64,000 bases of DNA from an uncultured Flavobacteriaceae bacterium (GTDB lineage Bacteria; Bacteroidota; Bacteroidia; Flavobacteriales; Flavobacteriaceae). The notes below the pieces were generated by a model. The model worked only from the letters and a program-made list of their open reading frames with translations. It did no database searches and was not told the DNA's origin. Position 1 is the first letter of the stretch. Every line of letters begins with the position of its first letter. Location of the stretch: contig CALFUL010000013.1 of the NCBI GenBank assembly GCA_937929935.1, forward strand, positions 62,001-126,000. The letters run 5' to 3'. Both the position numbers and the translations under genes were made by a program. Of this stretch, positions 30,796 to 40,738 are shown piece after piece.

Positions 30796-31602
30796 TTAAG
30801 ACCAACTAATTGTATTCCAAGGACTCATCGGGTTCTCTATAACCTGCTTGTGGATATGGTAAACCTCTTCTCTATACGAACGTTCACGATGCTGCTGGTC
30901 AAAAGCAAAACCTATGATAAAACTCTTTCCAAAATCTTTCCAAGAGGAAAAATGTTCTTTGGCCAATTGGGTTGCAAAATTGATGACTTCCCACGCTTCT
31001 TCTTCTGTAATAAGGTTTGCGGTAAAGGCTTTTCGAGCTTGTCCTACCAGCATTGCAGCATCATAGCCTACAATACCTAAATCCATTTCAGAATCAAACG
31101 TGATAATTCCATGTTGTTTTAATTGGTTTAGCGCCTTGTTAGATTTTAATTCTTTAAAGTAGCGAAACGCCCTATCGTTATCTCCAAAATAATCGTTCAT
31201 TAAGGTTTCCCATTCTTCTTGAGGCTGGGTTTTCATCATGTTATATATATAGTCGTAATACCAGCGTCTCCCATCGCTCTTAAAATATTTCGTCATATTC
31301 CAATAGCCATCTTTGGTATGCATATGCCATCCTTGTAAATAACGATTTGCAGCTTTAGAATTAAGAAATACTAATGTATTTGTATCTGCGCCAAACCATT
31401 CAGAAATAGGAGTGTACAGAGCAATAGAAAACAGTTGGTCTTTCGTAAGTGTGCTTTTTTCGGATAGCTTGAACTTTGCTTTTTTCAAATCAGATTCCTC
31501 AAAGCCCTCTTTGGCTTTTCCAAAATATTTATAGACATAGGAGATTATTCCTAAAGCTAGTAATACATAGCCGTACCACGGTAAATTTTCAAACATTTGC
31601 AT
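30796..31602 (-). CDS. DUF1266-like protein with N-terminal TM
   Basis: LFSIALYTPISEWFGADTNTL...EEEAWEVINFATQLAKEHFSSWKDFGKSFIIGFAFD. Confidence 0.75.
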   Translation of the reverse strand: MQMFENLPWYGYVLLALGIISYVYKYFGKAKEGFEESDLKKAKFKLSEKSTLTKDQLFSIALYTPISEWFGADTNTLVFLNSKAANRYLQGWHMHTKDGYWNMTKYFKSDGRRWYYDYIYNMMKTQPQEEWETLMNDYFGDNDRAFRYFKELKSNKALNQLKQHGIITFDSEMDLGIVGYDAAMLVGQARKAFTANLITEEEAWEVINFATQLAKEHFSSWKDFGKSFIIGFAFDQQHRERSYREEVYHIHKQVIENPMSPWNTISWS

Positions 31603-31684
31603 AATTTTTTTTTAATAAATTAGTATAAACTCTCTTCTACGTCTTCTTCTATTTCGTAGAAAAATTTATTGATTTCGGCAGGCT

Positions 31685-32221
31685 TTATTTCTTGTAAACA
31701 CGTACCATTTTTCGCTCTTTACTTAGCATTTTAAAAGATTTCCAGTTATTATTTAATAGTAAACTAACTTCTATGGAAGAAAAAAGGCTAGGAAAAATAT
31801 CTGCTAATAAACCTAAGCCTCTTGGTGCATTAACAGTTTCGGTAAATGAAACTTTTTCAATATCATCAACCGCTACGGTCTTTTTTCCAAAATTATATAG
31901 TGTAGGGAATGTAATCTCATCTCTATTAATTTTAACGGTATGGAATAACTGAAAATAGCTAGTAGCTATACCTATTACAAAAAGTATTACCTGTAAAATA
32001 TAGGCGAGATTTTCATTCTTAATAACTTCAGATAGTATTAGTGTTTTGGAGTCTCCGAAGGTCATTGTAAAAAGGGTAATACCAAAAGAAACATACAAAA
32101 CACCTATCAAAATTTTGTACGTTAATTTAGTACCAAATGTGTATGGAAAATCTCCTTTAGGCAGTTCTGTCGCTTCTAATTTTTTTCCTATTTTGGTTAG
32201 TTTATTATCTGTAACACTCAT
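31685..32221 (-). CDS. Hypothetical membrane protein (PH-like C-terminus)
   Basis: Two TM segments then VKINRDEITFPTLYNFGKKTVAVDDIEKVSF. Confidence 0.6.
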   Translation of the reverse strand: MSVTDNKLTKIGKKLEATELPKGDFPYTFGTKLTYKILIGVLYVSFGITLFTMTFGDSKTLILSEVIKNENLAYILQVILFVIGIATSYFQLFHTVKINRDEITFPTLYNFGKKTVAVDDIEKVSFTETVNAPRGLGLLADIFPSLFSSIEVSLLLNNNWKSFKMLSKERKMVRVYKK

Positions 32222-32234
32222 AATTAATTTGATT

Positions 32235-32795
32235 TTAAAGGTTTAGTAAGTCTTTTACGTTTACTTCTTTTTGTTCTGCTTTAGGTATCTCTAGTAAGGC
32301 TTCTGTTTTATCTTTTCTTAAAGATGCTATTATACTGGCAGGAAACATTTGTATTTTATTATTATAAGCAGTTACTGCCGCATTGTAAGCTCTGCGAGCA
32401 GCAGAAATTTGGTCCTCCATATCCGAAAGTTCAAACTGCAGATTTAGAAACTGTGTATCTGCCTTTAGGTCTGGGTAGTTTTCTACATTAATATTAAGAC
32501 CACTCATTACTTTGGTAAGCTCGTTAGAAGCTTCAATTTTTTCACTCGGTGCTTTTGCGGTATCTATTTGTGTTCGCAACTCAGTTACTTTTAGTAATAC
32601 CTCCTTTTCGTGCGCTAGATATTTATTTAGCGTAGCGACTAAATTGGGGATTAAATCGAATCGCTTTTTTAAGTAAATTTCTACACTCCCAAAGGCTTGT
32701 GTTACTTGGTTTTTCTTTGCAATTATTTGGTTATTTATTACAATACCTAGAATACTAAGTAGCACTACAATGGCTACACTAATTATAATTACCAT
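32235..32795 (-). CDS. lemA: LemA family protein
   Basis: NTerm TM; VEIYLKKRFDLIPNLVATLNKYLAHEKEVL...YNAAVTAYNNKIQMFPASIIA. Confidence 0.92.
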   Translation of the reverse strand: MVIIISVAIVVLLSILGIVINNQIIAKKNQVTQAFGSVEIYLKKRFDLIPNLVATLNKYLAHEKEVLLKVTELRTQIDTAKAPSEKIEASNELTKVMSGLNINVENYPDLKADTQFLNLQFELSDMEDQISAARRAYNAAVTAYNNKIQMFPASIIASLRKDKTEALLEIPKAEQKEVNVKDLLNL

Positions 32796-32821
32796 ACTTC
32801 TATTTTTTTTAATTATTTTTT

Positions 32822-33430
32822 TTATAATCTGTTTAATTTTTCTATCGCTATCTTAACGATAGTATCTCTTAATGCTATACTATCTAGCTTTTCGTCACAG
32901 AAATAATATCCGTTTTTGTCTTTTGAAAAACAACCTTCATCCTCTTCAGTAGTAATAAATGTTTTGTAATCTATGTGCTTCAGTATTCTACCACTACTTT
33001 CTCTGTAAATATGGTTTTTGTCTTTTCCATAACAAGCGCCTATAATTTTAAATGTTGCTACATCGGCTTCTTCTATTATCCAAAAAAGGCCACCACTACT
33101 ATTTAGGTAATGGGTGTAAATGTGATTTTTGTCTTTATAAAAAGTGCTTCCTATGTAGCTAAAATTTGCAATGTCTATTACCGATTTTAATGTTTGTTTT
33201 TCATCTATATGGGTAATGTATCTGTCTATATAGATACCATCTTCATTTACCTCAACTGTTTTAAAGCCTAAGGCATTATTTTTGTCTGTGTATAAATGAT
33301 CTTTTAAAAATTTCCATTGCCGTAATTTATTTATGCTGTCAACACCGTTTTTATATTTTTTAATGCGTTCTGTTCTAGTTACTGCTTTTGGGGTCTCACT
33401 TTCGTTATTTTTGATTGTACTTACAACCAT
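32822..33430 (-). CDS. DKNYY-domain protein
   Basis: Repeated YKDKNHIYTHY, YGKDKNHIYRES, FSKDKNGYYFCD. Confidence 0.8.
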   Translation of the reverse strand: MVVSTIKNNESETPKAVTRTERIKKYKNGVDSINKLRQWKFLKDHLYTDKNNALGFKTVEVNEDGIYIDRYITHIDEKQTLKSVIDIANFSYIGSTFYKDKNHIYTHYLNSSGGLFWIIEEADVATFKIIGACYGKDKNHIYRESSGRILKHIDYKTFITTEEDEGCFSKDKNGYYFCDEKLDSIALRDTIVKIAIEKLNRL

Positions 33431-33526
33431 AACAAGTAAAACTTATTAGAAATACAGATATTAATACATGGTGTTTTTTCATTTTATATGGATATTCATT
33501 TCCTTTATTTTAAACGTTACTTCTCA

Positions 33527-34309
33527 TTATTCGCCTTTGTATTGTATGCCATTATGCATTGGGTTTTTTAAATCTATCCAAAATATGGCAGTAGGTTCAT
33601 TTGGTTCTATTTGCCCGTTTTGGTTGGTGTCTTTTTTTGCAAAAACATACATAAAATCGTTTGCTGAATCATATTCTGAATGTGTTGCCGTATATGTTTT
33701 AGGAATAAGTGCTTTTTTGTTTTTTCCTTCGGTATCAAAATGGTAAAACCTTCGTAAGTCTTTTGCATTTATATACCCATCTTTATTAGAATCTTCATCA
33801 TAAACAGATACCATATAAAAGTCTCTCTTTACAGGTTTGTAATTAAGCGTATCCGAAGAAAAAGTAGGATAATAAAGTGTTTTTATTAATGCTGGTTGTG
33901 TAAATAATTTGTGCCCTTTTTTTGTTTGATTATTGTAATGAAACACATTTACTAAGTTGTACCCGTAAAGTGCCTCAAAACCTGGCATAAAATTCCGATT
34001 CCAATTATTACCTTCTATATTATCAAAATTCCAGTTGCCGTGGTATGCGTTTGAACCGGTGTATGGTATGTTATCTTTTGTATAATTAACCTTGTAAATT
34101 GGGCTTAGCCTATGTGCTGGGCTATTGGTTTTTAATACATCTATCGGTCTTGTTTCAAAGGATAAAGTATCTAATTTAAGTCCAACAATTTTTTCGCCAT
34201 TTTCGTCTTCTGATAATTCATTTACCTGAAATCCTTTTTTTTCAGATTTATCATCATGACAGCTTAACGCTAAAACCGCAATTGTGAATATGATTACTAT
34301 TTTGTTCAT
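33527..34309 (-). CDS. Hypothetical lipoprotein with two EF-hand-like loops
   Basis: Lipobox-like (ALSC); DEDSNKDGYINAKDL and DTNQNGQIEPNE. Confidence 0.65.
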   Translation of the reverse strand: MNKIVIIFTIAVLALSCHDDKSEKKGFQVNELSEDENGEKIVGLKLDTLSFETRPIDVLKTNSPAHRLSPIYKVNYTKDNIPYTGSNAYHGNWNFDNIEGNNWNRNFMPGFEALYGYNLVNVFHYNNQTKKGHKLFTQPALIKTLYYPTFSSDTLNYKPVKRDFYMVSVYDEDSNKDGYINAKDLRRFYHFDTEGKNKKALIPKTYTATHSEYDSANDFMYVFAKKDTNQNGQIEPNEPTAIFWIDLKNPMHNGIQYKGE

Positions 34310-34331
34310 TTTAATTAATACTATTTGTTAG

Positions 34332-35351
34332 TTATTCTTTTCTGCTTACTTCGGTATCTCTATCATAGGTCACTTCTCTTTTTAGCGCACCATCTATATT
34401 ATAATACTTCCAGACCCCTTGTTTAAAGCCATTTAGATAACTACCTTCTTGTTCTATTTTTTTGTTGCGATAATAGGTTTTGTGTGCACCGTTTTCTACA
34501 TCTTCTTTATAGGTGGTTTCATAATACAGCCAACCTTCTTCTCCAAAATATTTTTTAAACACACCTTCTTTGTTCCCCATATTGTAAGTGCCTTCATAAG
34601 ATTTTACACCAGAGCGTTTATAATCTACACAATAGCCATCTGGTTTTCCATTTTTGTATTGATATGTTTCATCTGGGCGACCGTTTTTGTAATACGTTTC
34701 TTTTCTTTGGATGATATCGTTTGCGAATACAAGTTTACTTAGTAATACATCGGATTTTGAATATTCTAATTGTTCGCCATTAAGCTTAAAATTTTTAAAA
34801 ATACTTTGCTTGCGAAGCTTCCCGTTTTCGCGATATTCCTTTTTAGTGTAGGTGCCTTTTTTTGTATAGGTGGTTTCTTCTAGAAGTAGGCTATCTTCTC
34901 GCTTTTTTGTCCAAATGCCTCTTGGGATACCTTTCTCATAAAATGTTTCAGTTATGTAAATGATATTTCTCGATTTCATTTTTTTCCACCACTTTCCTGA
35001 TTTTTCGCCATCGTAATAGTTTTCAATAGTTTTTACGTCTCCTTCATTAGTAAAATAACGCCATTCGCCGTCTGCTTTCCCATCTTTATAGAATCTTGTG
35101 TTTCGTAGTTGCCCATTACTATTATAATCTTTTCTAAGCCCATTAATTTTTCCTTTTTTAAAAGTAATTTCAGCATAATTACCATCGCTAGATGTTACTT
35201 TGTAATAGCCTTTTAAGAGTTTCTGTTTTCCGTTTTTATAAATGGTTTCTTTACCAAAATGTTGCGAAGTAATATCATCCCAACTCGTCATTTTTTGGGC
35301 AGTACAAACTAGAGTTGTTAGTATACTTACTATGATTAAAATAGATTTCAT
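34332..35351 (-). CDS. YwqK-family (MORN-like repeat) secreted protein
   Basis: Repeated Y-x-NG(K/Q)-x-G-x-W/Y units; signal peptide if start is MKSILIIVSILTTLVCTAQ at 35351. Confidence 0.75.
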   Translation of the reverse strand: MKSILIIVSILTTLVCTAQKMTSWDDITSQHFGKETIYKNGKQKLLKGYYKVTSSDGNYAEITFKKGKINGLRKDYNSNGQLRNTRFYKDGKADGEWRYFTNEGDVKTIENYYDGEKSGKWWKKMKSRNIIYITETFYEKGIPRGIWTKKREDSLLLEETTYTKKGTYTKKEYRENGKLRKQSIFKNFKLNGEQLEYSKSDVLLSKLVFANDIIQRKETYYKNGRPDETYQYKNGKPDGYCVDYKRSGVKSYEGTYNMGNKEGVFKKYFGEEGWLYYETTYKEDVENGAHKTYYRNKKIEQEGSYLNGFKQGVWKYYNIDGALKREVTYDRDTEVSRKE

Positions 35352-35355
35352 TGTT

Positions 35356-36555
35356 TTAATTTTTAATCCAGCCAATAGTAGCATAGTTAGTTTCTTTAGT
35401 TGTTTTTTCATACAGAACAAGCAACCAGTTGTCTTGTTGTTTAATAACTGTAACAGGTTGGTTTATTAATGTGTCTATTTGATTTCCTTTTCGCGGTTCT
35501 CTAGTACAAATTTCTTCTTTATGTTGGTTATCTACTATGGGCTGTGTTCTTAAAATGCCAGTCACTTTTCTTTGTGTAAAAGAGCTATCTAAATTGTTGA
35601 TTATTGTTTCATAATGTAACCATAGCTTGTATGTAGACATGACGTTATATGTATCAATTGTAACGTAACTAAATATTTTTTTTTCAAAACACCCTATGGC
35701 ATTTGAGAAAATAGAAATAAGGGTTTTATCTCCTAGTTGTATATCTATAAGTTTCCCTGGTGTAGTATAGATTTCTATAAAACTACTGCCATTATTAATA
35801 AACAGAATCGTTTCGGTATAATGTTCTGTGTTTTGATAAATAATGTCTTGTAAACCATCTTTATTAAAATCTATGACATGAGTGTTTTTAGGCTGAATAA
35901 TAAAATCTACAGCATTTCCGTTTTTTAAAAATTTAGAATGCTTAAATTTTGAAAAACCTGTACTATCTATCGGAAATTTAAAATCTAAGAGGGTTCTTTC
36001 TAGTTGTATTAATTTTTCTTTCAATGGAACTAGTTGTCCTTCTATCTCTACAAATTCCCATTCCTCTTCTAGCTCTACTAACTCTGCCAATTTTACCTCT
36101 TCCTCAACGTCATCCGTTCCACAAACATCAATAGGAATACCTGGTGTTTTCCTGAGGAATTCTTCTCTTTCTTTTCTGTTTTTAAATTTAGAAGTTCCCT
36201 TTTCTAGTTTAATAGTAATTTTTATATCCTGATTAACAGTATAGGTTTGCTCAAATGGCTTGCAATTAATGGCATTAACCCTTAAGGTTATACTATTATT
36301 AATGATGTCTTTTGCTTGTAAATTCACAACACTAAATCCGTCAAAATCGCTAGAACCAACTCCAATGGTTTTGTTTGCTGAGACAACTTCAATAACTGAA
36401 AGCGGAATACCTTCGCCAGATGTTTTATGTATTGTTTTAAGGACCATACGCAGTTTGGCATCTGCTTGTTGTGCTCTTGCAATAAAAGCACTAAACAAAC
36501 ATAACATTACTAAAATGATGCTCGTCTTTTTTGAAAAAATTAGATGTTTTATCAT
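35356..36555 (-). CDS. Hypothetical secreted protein with carboxypeptidase-regulatory-like N-terminus and FG-GAP-like motif
   Basis: Signal peptide; GEGIPLSVIEVVSANKTIGVGSSDFDGF; VIDFNKDGLQDIIYQN. Confidence 0.6.
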   Translation of the reverse strand: MIKHLIFSKKTSIILVMLCLFSAFIARAQQADAKLRMVLKTIHKTSGEGIPLSVIEVVSANKTIGVGSSDFDGFSVVNLQAKDIINNSITLRVNAINCKPFEQTYTVNQDIKITIKLEKGTSKFKNRKEREEFLRKTPGIPIDVCGTDDVEEEVKLAELVELEEEWEFVEIEGQLVPLKEKLIQLERTLLDFKFPIDSTGFSKFKHSKFLKNGNAVDFIIQPKNTHVIDFNKDGLQDIIYQNTEHYTETILFINNGSSFIEIYTTPGKLIDIQLGDKTLISIFSNAIGCFEKKIFSYVTIDTYNVMSTYKLWLHYETIINNLDSSFTQRKVTGILRTQPIVDNQHKEEICTREPRKGNQIDTLINQPVTVIKQQDNWLLVLYEKTTKETNYATIGWIKN

Positions 36556-36570
36556 GTGTTAAATGTGCTG

Positions 36571-37008
36571 CTATTTTAATTGTTTAAATAATATGCGTTC
36601 TGTGTATTTTTTATAACCCACAAGTGTTTCTTTTTCTAACTTTAGGGTTAATCCTGATACAAATTCAGGATATGAAAAGTCTTCTAAATCCCAATGTATT
36701 TTAACTTCTGTATTGGGTAACAATTCCCATTTATAATTTAGCTTTTCTCTAATACTCTCTTTGTCACAACTTGAAATTTCTTTCTCTAGAACAGCACTAT
36801 TTTTTTTGGTAAAATTTAGTTCTAAAAAAATCTCATAACCCGCACAAGGATTATCATCTGGTGTTTCTTCGCAAACAGAACCAATTTTTGCTATAAATGT
36901 TTTGTTTATAATAGTTATTGCTGTGTCTTGAGTGTTTTTCTCTTGAGAAAATATAGTCATAGTACTTAATACTATTAATAGTAATGCTAAAGCTTTAGAT
37001 AATGGCAT
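36571..37008 (-). CDS. Hypothetical secreted protein
   Basis: Signal peptide MPLSKALALLLIVLSTMTIFSQ. Confidence 0.55.
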   Translation of the reverse strand: MPLSKALALLLIVLSTMTIFSQEKNTQDTAITIINKTFIAKIGSVCEETPDDNPCAGYEIFLELNFTKKNSAVLEKEISSCDKESIREKLNYKWELLPNTEVKIHWDLEDFSYPEFVSGLTLKLEKETLVGYKKYTERILFKQLK

Positions 37009-37032
37009 TATGTATTATATTTAAATGTTTAA

Positions 37033-37500
37033 CTAGATTTGTTTAGCTGCTATAGCCGTGATTTCTTCGCAGAAATCTGCGTACTCAGATTTATTCTTAA
37101 ATTTATCTTCATAAAATTCGTGGTCAGAAAATTTTCCAGAATCTATACATATATACTTTCCATCATCATCGTCTTCTTTAAATTTAATTTCTTCTAAAGC
37201 TTTGTATTTTACAGTTATTGTTTTTCTTACTAGTGTGCCTTTTGTGTATATAAATTCGTTATCCATAAGGTCTATACTATAGCTTTTGGTGGATTGATAA
37301 ATAACATATAAAAATTGTAATACTAGTAAAACACCAACTATGATTGTAAAATAATTACTCACAGGATAGGGTAGAATTACTGTGTTTTTTATTCCAATAC
37401 TAAACTCTGCTGTTAAACCAAAATACATTGCTGCTACACCTAATGCTGGCCATATAAGATGAGACAGCTGAATTTTTGTGGAATACTCGTATGATTTCAT
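37033..37500 (-). CDS. Hypothetical two-TM protein with PH-like C-terminus
   Basis: TM pair then MDNEFIYTKGTLVRKTITVKYKALEEIKF. Confidence 0.55.
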   Translation of the reverse strand: MKSYEYSTKIQLSHLIWPALGVAAMYFGLTAEFSIGIKNTVILPYPVSNYFTIIVGVLLVLQFLYVIYQSTKSYSIDLMDNEFIYTKGTLVRKTITVKYKALEEIKFKEDDDDGKYICIDSGKFSDHEFYEDKFKNKSEYADFCEEITAIAAKQI

Positions 37501-37732
37501 TTGTTTTTGTAGTTATATAATTGTACTGTAAGTAAAGCACTATTAAACATGTACTTAATAATGCTATTGGTAACATAAACCACCTTATTACTACTATTTT
37601 TTGCTCGATAATCGAGATTAAATACCTTTTTTTAATAGGATTAAGAAATGATGCTTTAGGTTTTATTTGATAATTTAGATTTAAATGCTACAGGATTTAT
37701 ATGGAAGTTTACCCTAAAATTTCAGCATTAGT

Positions 37733-38806
37733 TTATTTACTATAATGCGTCATTTTAGCACCAAATTTTTCAACAAACATATCGTCTAAATCATCTGCTT
37801 TTGTTGCTAACTGTGCAATATTAGTAAGTACTTCGTCCTTATGTTCCGAGTACAAATCGCTTATATGAATACGGTACGATAGATAAATTTGATTATCTGA
37901 AATAGACAACCTATGTTGCCCTAAATCTGTAGTTAAAATATATTCGTACACCTCTTCAAGATTCTTACGTGGTAAATCATTTAACGGCGATGTTGCAAAT
38001 AGGTAGTTATTATCGTAAACAAACATTCTTATTTCTGCACTGCCTTGATGAAAAGACCAACGTTCTCTACCAGACCTAGCCAATACGGGGTCTAAATCTA
38101 GTTTAGTAATGGCTTCCTCTACTTTTATGCTAAAATCTGATAATGGATTTTCTTCAAATATTTTTTCGTCAATATCTTTTCCACAATTAGGGCAATAGCT
38201 TGTTTTTTGTTGTATTAAACCATTACAACTATGGCAGCCTATAGTTAAGGAGTCTGTTAAGTCTTCTACAATTTCTAATTCTTCATTTAAGGTTTCCATA
38301 GGAATAGCAAAGCCCATATTATCGGCATCGGTAAACTTAGAGGTTACTATACCTACAAGCTCTCCTTTTTCATTAATAACGGGACCTCCACTGTTTCCTG
38401 GATTTATAGCAGCATCGGTTTGTATAAAGTTACTACCGTCTATAATTTGTTTAGGGTTAGATACAATACCTTCTGTTATGGTAAATGGCATACCATAAGG
38501 GTACCCTAAAACCATTACTTTATCTCTAGAAGTGGTTTCAATATCTTGATTAATATGTATGCTTTCTGTAGGTTTTGGCAAATCTTCTGCCTTTAAAAAA
38601 GCAATATCTTTTCCTTGATTTACATAAATAACTTTAGCTAAAAATTTGTTTTTATCTTTTCCTTCTAAACTTACATTTAAACTCCCTGCAACGACATGGT
38701 AATTGGTAACAATTATATTGTTTTCTAAATTGTAAAACCCTGTTCCAGAACCGCTAGCGGTATTAATTCTATAAACTGAATTATTTATTTTTTTTAAATC
38801 GCTCAT
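37733..38806 (-). CDS. Cytosolic trypsin-like serine protease + zinc ribbon + YbjN/chaperone-like C-terminal domain
   Basis: Triad motifs TNYHVV, GKDIAFLKA, NPGNSGGPV; zinc ribbon CHSCNG...CPNCG; no signal peptide. Confidence 0.85.
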   Translation of the reverse strand: MSDLKKINNSVYRINTASGSGTGFYNLENNIIVTNYHVVAGSLNVSLEGKDKNKFLAKVIYVNQGKDIAFLKAEDLPKPTESIHINQDIETTSRDKVMVLGYPYGMPFTITEGIVSNPKQIIDGSNFIQTDAAINPGNSGGPVINEKGELVGIVTSKFTDADNMGFAIPMETLNEELEIVEDLTDSLTIGCHSCNGLIQQKTSYCPNCGKDIDEKIFEENPLSDFSIKVEEAITKLDLDPVLARSGRERWSFHQGSAEIRMFVYDNNYLFATSPLNDLPRKNLEEVYEYILTTDLGQHRLSISDNQIYLSYRIHISDLYSEHKDEVLTNIAQLATKADDLDDMFVEKFGAKMTHYSK

Positions 38807-38810
38807 TGTT

Positions 38811-40016
38811 TTAGTTTGTTTGAAAATTAGCCATCATTTGTTGCATTGCCGCCATAGATTGTTGCATCTGCGCGCCCATTATTTTTGACAAATCCATACC
38901 AAAATCATTATCCAAAGCATTGTCTTCCATAATAGCTTGCATACCTTTTAGTAGTATTGGGGCTGCTTGGTTCCAATCTAAACCATTGGCTTGTGCCAAA
39001 GCATCTGTAATGGGTTTACTAATTTCTTGGTCTATTAAATTGTAGTAAAACAGTCCATAGAAACATGACTGAATGAGGTTTGCAGCATCTTCAAACCTAG
39101 CATTAGCAACCATCTCTTGAGCCTCTGTATAGCTATCTTCCCAGTTTTCTCTTATGTTTTCTTTTTTACCGCTGTATTTATGAGAGATAAAGGTTTCTAC
39201 TTGATACAAGTCTTCTAAGAATTTCTCTTTTTCGTAGTTTTTAAGTTTCTCTAAGTTGGATTTTCCTGTTAGTAAACGGTCATGAAATGGACTATTTCTA
39301 TCAAAAATACCATCTACAGCGTTTTCAAGTACAGTGCGTACACACCCTTGTGGTTCTGCATAAAACTCAATTCTTTTAAAGGTAACATTAAGTGTATACC
39401 ACGCATTATTACCATCTCTGTTTTCCATATAATGGTCAAAGCGTTGCAATCCTTCGGTAATAATTTTAAGATAATTGGTATAAGCTTCTTCTTTAAGCGT
39501 TTCTGCAAAAGGGGTTATTTTTGGTTCTTGAAGATGTGTGGCGTCAAATTTTTCTATAAATTCATCATCATAACTATCTGCAAAATAACAGACTTCTCTT
39601 AAAACGGCATATATTTTGTAAGGCTCACATAAGTCAATTGGGCAGGAGAAAGAGAAGTATACTAAATCGCCCTTTAATGCTACATTTGTAAGATTAAGCG
39701 GGTGCATGCGTATCTCTGCCAACCTACGCATTAATGGTATTTTTTTAGCATTTTTTATATTTAAAAAAGGGCATTTAACTACAAATTCATTAGCTGTTTG
39801 TGTTACCGATACAACTACAGAACCGTGTGCCATTTGGTAGGTGTCTCCTGTTTTTTTGCTTTGTAAATGACTCCCTACATAATCCATTACTGTTGGGATT
39901 ACTTTATCGTATTGCTTGCTATTAAAAAAAGTAACTGCCTCATCCCATTTTTCGTCTTGTCTTGTAGATGCCTTTTTGTTTTGTATGGGTGGTAAATAGG
40001 TTATATTTTTATTCAT
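38811..40016 (-). CDS. Hypothetical protein with YbjN/T3SS-chaperone-like N-terminal domain and Met/Gln-rich tail
   Basis: DTYQMAHGSVVVSVTQTANEFVVKCPFLNIKN...; tail MGAQMQQSMAAMQQMMANFQTN. Confidence 0.55.
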   Translation of the reverse strand: MNKNITYLPPIQNKKASTRQDEKWDEAVTFFNSKQYDKVIPTVMDYVGSHLQSKKTGDTYQMAHGSVVVSVTQTANEFVVKCPFLNIKNAKKIPLMRRLAEIRMHPLNLTNVALKGDLVYFSFSCPIDLCEPYKIYAVLREVCYFADSYDDEFIEKFDATHLQEPKITPFAETLKEEAYTNYLKIITEGLQRFDHYMENRDGNNAWYTLNVTFKRIEFYAEPQGCVRTVLENAVDGIFDRNSPFHDRLLTGKSNLEKLKNYEKEKFLEDLYQVETFISHKYSGKKENIRENWEDSYTEAQEMVANARFEDAANLIQSCFYGLFYYNLIDQEISKPITDALAQANGLDWNQAAPILLKGMQAIMEDNALDNDFGMDLSKIMGAQMQQSMAAMQQMMANFQTN

Positions 40017-40249
40017 TTATATTATTTTTATAACATTGTTTTGAGAATTAAATGTCTAGTGGAGCACAGTCAGAATTAAAATTAAGTTTACATAGTTTAT
40101 AGGTCATGACTATGCTTTAACAATCAGTATTACTTGTTTTAGACATATATAAAATAATTTATAGAAGTTTCTGTCTAATGCATTTAGGTAATTTTATATA
40201 GTTACCTTTTATTATGTAAGAGATAGATTGGCATAGCTGTTGTGGGAAA

Positions 40250-40711
40250 TTATTCCGCAGATTTATTTTTCTTAAAAAAAGCACCTAAACCTACTTCATA
40301 CGTTTTATCTTCTCCTCTTAGGTTTGTTTTTACTGTTTTTATTACATCATCATAAATCTCATTAGATTTTCCGTAGATAAGTCCTATTATTATTTGCCCA
40401 ATAAATCCAGCTTCTTTATAAAGTAGTTTAAGCCAGCCCGCTAATTCTTGATTATTAAAATATACAACAGTTGTTTTTCCTGTTTCTGAAGATGGGTCTT
40501 TATTCGTTTCTACACTTACCACATATCTATGGTATGCATTTTTTATAACTGTTATAGAATCTTTAGTACTTCCGTTGATTAATTTACCTGCTAAACTATT
40601 TTTTTTTCTAGAAGATTTGTAGGTGTACTTATCTCCTAATTTACTTTTTATTATGTCTTCTATCTCTTCTATTGTAGGGTTGTCGAATGCATAAAACAAG
40701 GTTGTTTTCAT
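40250..40711 (-). CDS. Hypothetical protein
   Basis: 153 aa ORF, same strand and spacing as the block. Confidence 0.5.
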   Translation of the reverse strand: MKTTLFYAFDNPTIEEIEDIIKSKLGDKYTYKSSRKKNSLAGKLINGSTKDSITVIKNAYHRYVVSVETNKDPSSETGKTTVVYFNNQELAGWLKLLYKEAGFIGQIIIGLIYGKSNEIYDDVIKTVKTNLRGEDKTYEVGLGAFFKKNKSAE

Positions 40712-40738
40712 AATTGTTTGGTATAAGTTTAATTAAAT

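Noticed and set aside
39314-39602. ORFs 39282-39602 (+) and 39314-39508 (-)
   Set aside because: Alternate-frame readings of the 38811-40016 gene.
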